Origin: RH-AL1 sp965198715
Lineage (GTDB): Bacteria > Pseudomonadota > Alphaproteobacteria > Rhizobiales > Beijerinckiaceae
Direction of reading: 5' to 3'
NCBI GenBank assembly: GCA_965198715.1
Contig: CBDAPV010000001.1
Span: 1 to 64,000 of the forward strand
DNA length: 64,000 nt
The translations under genes and the position numbers were made by a program. Every line of letters starts with the position of its first letter. The first letter of the stretch is position 1. The notes beneath the pieces are model-generated. The model was not told where the DNA came from. It saw only the letters and a list, made by a program, of their open reading frames with translations, and made no database searches. Below are positions 61,442-64,000 of the stretch, piece by piece.

Positions 61442-62231
61442 GGACGAGTGCTCCGCGCTCGATCACGGCATCGGCACCGATCGAGGCCAAGGCACCGACG
61501 CGGGCCCCCTCTCCGACCACGGTATCGCCGAAGCCGCCGCGGGCCAGGATCGCGTTGGCGCCGATCTCGACGTCGTTCTGCACGATGACGCGGCCGAGGC
61601 TCGGATCGCGGCGCGAGGCCGCCGGGTCGTGATCGGCCTGCCCCAGACGCGCTCCCGCGTGCACGATCACGCGATCGCCGAGCAGCGCGTGGCTGAGCGT
61701 CACCGCGGCGTCGATCGCGCAGCCCCGTCCTATGCGCACGCCCGCGCCGATGATGCTGCCCGCGCCGACGAACGTGCCGGCGCCGATCTCCACGTCCGGC
61801 CCGATGATCGCGCCGGGGTCGATCACCACGCCCGCCTCGAGCCGCGCGGACGCGGCGATCCGGGCCGACGGATCGATCCCCTCGCCGCGCACGAGCGAGC
61901 CTGGCCGCAGGCTCGAGGGATGCAGCATCGCCGCGAGGCGGCGAAGCGTCTCCCGCGGCTGCTCGGTGACGAGAGCGCAGGTGCCGCGTGGCACGCTGTG
62001 GAGGTGGCGCGGTGCGACCAGGCAGGCGCCGGCCCGCGTCTCCAGCAGATCATCGATCGAGTGGCCTTCGAAGAAGGCACTGGCATCATCGATCTCGGCG
62101 CGATCGAGAGGCGCCACGGCCCGGATGATGCGCGAGGGATCGGCGCCTTCGCCGAGATGGACGCCGATCTCGGCGGCCGCGGCGGCGAGGCTGAGCGGTG
62201 CCGGCGCGCGGAAGAAGGAGAGTTGACTCAT
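61431..62231 (-). CDS. Truncated LpxD-like UDP-3-O-acylglucosamine N-acyltransferase
   Basis: A 266-residue protein, against about 340-350 for normal LpxD. The N-terminal uridine-binding domain is present (AVAPLDRAEIDDASAFFEG), followed by hexapeptide repeats of a left-handed beta-helix (LEAGVVIDPGAIIGPDVEIG, then VEIGANAILARGGFGDTVVG). It stops after IGADAVIERGALVPAR, about where the catalytic histidine of IAHN/IGHN would lie, so that residue, the last coils and the C-terminal helices are absent. The usual GADGFG loop also reads GQADHD. It is probably inactive as LpxD. It sits between bamA and fabZ, the normal lpxD position. Confidence 0.8.
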   Translation of the reverse strand: MSQLSFFRAPAPLSLAAAAAEIGVHLGEGADPSRIIRAVAPLDRAEIDDASAFFEGHSIDDLLETRAGACLVAPRHLHSVPRGTCALVTEQPRETLRRLAAMLHPSSLRPGSLVRGEGIDPSARIAASARLEAGVVIDPGAIIGPDVEIGAGTFVGAGSIIGAGVRIGRGCAIDAAVTLSHALLGDRVIVHAGARLGQADHDPAASRRDPSLGRVIVQNDVEIGANAILARGGFGDTVVGEGARVGALASIGADAVIERGALVPAR

Positions 62232-62313
62232 GCGAACCGCCCTTCGCGCCAGGACCTGACGCTGTCAAGCCTGGCTCGGCGGCCACAAGCCGCACAAGGA
62301 CGGCCGCAACGAG

Positions 62314-62337
62314 AAAGGGGCCCCGCTGGGCCCCTTT
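62314..62337 (-). terminator. Intrinsic terminator after bamA
   Basis: A 10-bp perfect stem, AAAGGGGCCC at 62314-62323 with GGGCCCCTTT at 62328-62337, four-base loop. It lies 28 bp beyond the bamA stop and 83 bp before the lpxD-like start, so the two genes are probably transcribed separately. Confidence 0.8.
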
Positions 62338-62364
62338 GGGATCATCGAGCCGACCGCCCGCGGA

Positions 62365-64000
62365 TCAGAACGTCGCGCCACCGGAGAAGCGGAAGAACTG
62401 CGTCTGGTCGCCTTGAGCCTTCGTGATCGCCTTGGCGAAGTCGAAGCGCAGCGGCCCGAGCGGCGAGTTCCAGATCAACGAGACACCGGCCGAGGTACGG
62501 ATGCGCGTCGAATCGGCGCCGACGGTCAGGTAGTTGCTCTGGCCGTAGTAGGTCACGCCGGCTGCGTTGGTCGCCCCGAATGTCACGAGCCCTCCGCCGT
62601 TACTGAAGTCGCGCTGGCCGTTATAGCCGAACAGCGTGCCCGCGTCGAAGAAGGCGGCGCCCTTCAGACCGAGGTCGCGCGGCACGCCATAGAGCGGGAA
62701 CTGCGTCTCGACCGAGGCGCCGGCGTAATCGGTACCTCCGAGCGGGTTACCGGTAGGATCCACACCCGGCGACACGTCGCGCGGGCCGAGGCCGTTGGGT
62801 GCGAAGCCGCGCACCAGGGTCGGACCAAGGTTGAAGTTGTCGACGATGCGAAGCTGACCACTACCGATCTCCCGGATGTCGCCACCCTGCAAGTGAACGA
62901 TGCCGATGATCTGGTCGTAGAGCGCATGGTAGTAGCGCACGTCGCCGGTGGTCCGCAGGAAGTGCTCGGTACCACCGGCCCCGGCGACGTCTTGGCGGAG
63001 TTCGGCAAGGAAGCCGGCCGTCGGGCTCTTCACGTTATCAATCGAGTTGTAGGACAGCGTGTAGCCGAACAGCGAAGTGACGGTAGTGCCGACGGCCTGC
63101 TTGAGCGCGAGCGAGGCTTCGCCGTTGGTCAAGCAGTTGGATGTGAAGCTCGCGGGATAGGTGCCGGGCGTACCAGGGGTCACGCCTTGTATCGGGTTGT
63201 TACAGTCATTGTAAGGGTACTGCGCGTCGTTCGGGACCGAGATCACCGAGCGATAGACCGAGTAGCGCGGCGAGAAGGTCAGCTCGTCGGTGAGGGGAAT
63301 GCCGAGGCGGAGCGTGCCGCCCAGCACGAAATTGTCGTAGAACGAGTACTGCGACACGTCCGTCTTCTTTGCGAAGAGGTCGAAGCCGGCGGCGAGGCGA
63401 CGGCCGAGGAAGTAGGGCTCGGTGAAGTTGAACTCGGCGCCGCGGGTGCGCTGGCCGGCGGTGACGGAGGCGCGCACGTACTGGCCGCGACCGAGGAAGT
63501 TGGTCTCGGTGACCGCAACCTCGCCGATGAAGCCATCCACCGTCGAGTAGCCGCCGGAGACCGAAACCGAGCCGGTGGGCTGGTCCTCGACGTTGACGAC
63601 GATGATCACGCGGTCGGCGGCGGAGCCTGCCTCGTTGGTGATCTTGACCTTCTTGAAGAAGCCGAGGCCGTTCAGGCGGCGTTCCGCCCGGTCGATCAGG
63701 ACCTTGTTGTAGGGGTCGCCTTCGCCCTGCTCGAACTCGCGGCGGATCACGTAATCGCGGGTGCGGGTGTTGCCGCGAATGATGATCGATTCGATGTAGA
63801 CGCGCGGACCATCCTCGACGGTGAACACGATCGAGACGGTGCGGGTGGTCGGGTCGCGGTCGCCGCGCGGCTTCACCTGGGAGAAGGCGAAACCGCGGCG
63901 GTTCACTTCGCGGGTCAGCCCCTCAACGGTCTTCTCGACGAGATCGCCGTTGTAGGTCTGGCCGACGTGGAGGCGCACGAGGGGCAGAAGCGAGGCGTTG
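62365..64000 (-). CDS. bamA: Outer-membrane assembly factor BamA, 5' end cut by the window
   Basis: The C-terminal 545 residues of BamA; the frame is open to the right edge. The visible part has the last POTRA domains (VYIESIIIRGNTRTRDYVIR and a second POTRA-like block) and the 16-stranded barrel, beginning near SVSVSGGYSTVDGF and ending FFRFSGGATF with the terminal phenylalanine needed for its own assembly. FNLGPTLVRGFAPNGLGPRD contains the conserved VRGF motif of the Omp85 family. It inserts barrel proteins into the outer membrane, including the barrels encoded at 55-60 kb. Confidence 0.95.
   Translation of the reverse strand, partial: NASLLPLVRLHVGQTYNGDLVEKTVEGLTREVNRRGFAFSQVKPRGDRDPTTRTVSIVFTVEDGPRVYIESIIIRGNTRTRDYVIRREFEQGEGDPYNKVLIDRAERRLNGLGFFKKVKITNEAGSAADRVIIVVNVEDQPTGSVSVSGGYSTVDGFIGEVAVTETNFLGRGQYVRASVTAGQRTRGAEFNFTEPYFLGRRLAAGFDLFAKKTDVSQYSFYDNFVLGGTLRLGIPLTDELTFSPRYSVYRSVISVPNDAQYPYNDCNNPIQGVTPGTPGTYPASFTSNCLTNGEASLALKQAVGTTVTSLFGYTLSYNSIDNVKSPTAGFLAELRQDVAGAGGTEHFLRTTGDVRYYHALYDQIIGIVHLQGGDIREIGSGQLRIVDNFNLGPTLVRGFAPNGLGPRDVSPGVDPTGNPLGGTDYAGASVETQFPLYGVPRDLGLKGAAFFDAGTLFGYNGQRDFSNGGGLVTFGATNAAGVTYYGQSNYLTVGADSTRIRTSAGVSLIWNSPLGPLRFDFAKAITKAQGDQTQFFRFSGGATF

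Overview
This window is high-GC DNA from an alphaproteobacterium, most likely of the order Hyphomicrobiales (Rhizobiales). The evidence is the set of secreted beta-barrel proteins whose mature ends begin AADLPSRRAPPVY, the mic60-like/hemY pair, MmcB, the many 4-bp stop/start overlaps, and a pqqA peptide resembling methylotroph-type PqqA. A family such as Beijerinckiaceae or Methylobacteriaceae is plausible, but this is inference. No phage, CRISPR array or intact insertion sequence was seen.

Layout. 1-6.8 kb: a cut-off L,D-transpeptidase, small secreted proteins, an SDR oxidoreductase divergent from an HxlR regulator, a decayed copy of an Lrp/AsnC gene beside the intact one, and an arginine/ornithine catabolic pair (amidinotransferase-superfamily hydrolase plus rocD) divergent from that Lrp regulator. 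7.0-15.3 kb: one leftward block holding a two-component system followed by a complete tripartite RND efflux pump. 15.5-25.5 kb: a porin, ispE, a large periplasmic TPR protein, small envelope proteins, thiO-thiS, and a short-chain dehydrogenase broken by three frameshifts. 25.5-34.4 kb: an orphan histidine kinase, a beta-carbonic anhydrase, the mic60-like/hemY-like pair, tRNA-Thr(CGT), hisC, a prephenate dehydrogenase and an SDR. 34.4-42.9 kb: gene relics, gyrA, panD, a polytopic O-antigen-polymerase-like protein, mmcB, a secreted cyclase, cutA, a 29-residue pqqA gene, and oxyR.

42.98-54.65 kb is the main functional unit: a leftward run of eleven tightly packed genes, actA-B-C-D-E-F, an unrecognised membrane protein, and coxB-ctaD-ctaE-cox4. 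It encodes Alternative Complex III (a quinol-oxidising, bc1-replacing complex) and a caa3-type oxygen reductase with a cytochrome c fused to subunit II. Subunit I has the YSHPAVY signature of A2-type oxidases. Together they form a quinol-to-oxygen chain that could operate without bc1.

54.8-64 kb: a small cysteine-containing secreted protein, three related beta-barrel outer-membrane proteins with rimO among them, a quinone reductase, fabZ, a C-terminally truncated lpxD-like gene ending in a 21-bp tandem repeat, and bamA running off the right edge. Two of the barrel genes have mature regions that differ by a single base over 812 bp but have unrelated signal peptides and upstream DNA. The usual bamA-lpxD-fabZ-lpxA order is broken here: lpxD lacks its catalytic end and lpxA is absent.

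Points most worth a second look: the near-identical barrel duplication, the truncated lpxD, the orphan pqqA, the unknown gene inside the act-cox operon, a 47-bp dispersed repeat found at two gene ends, and the cluster of frameshifted relics.
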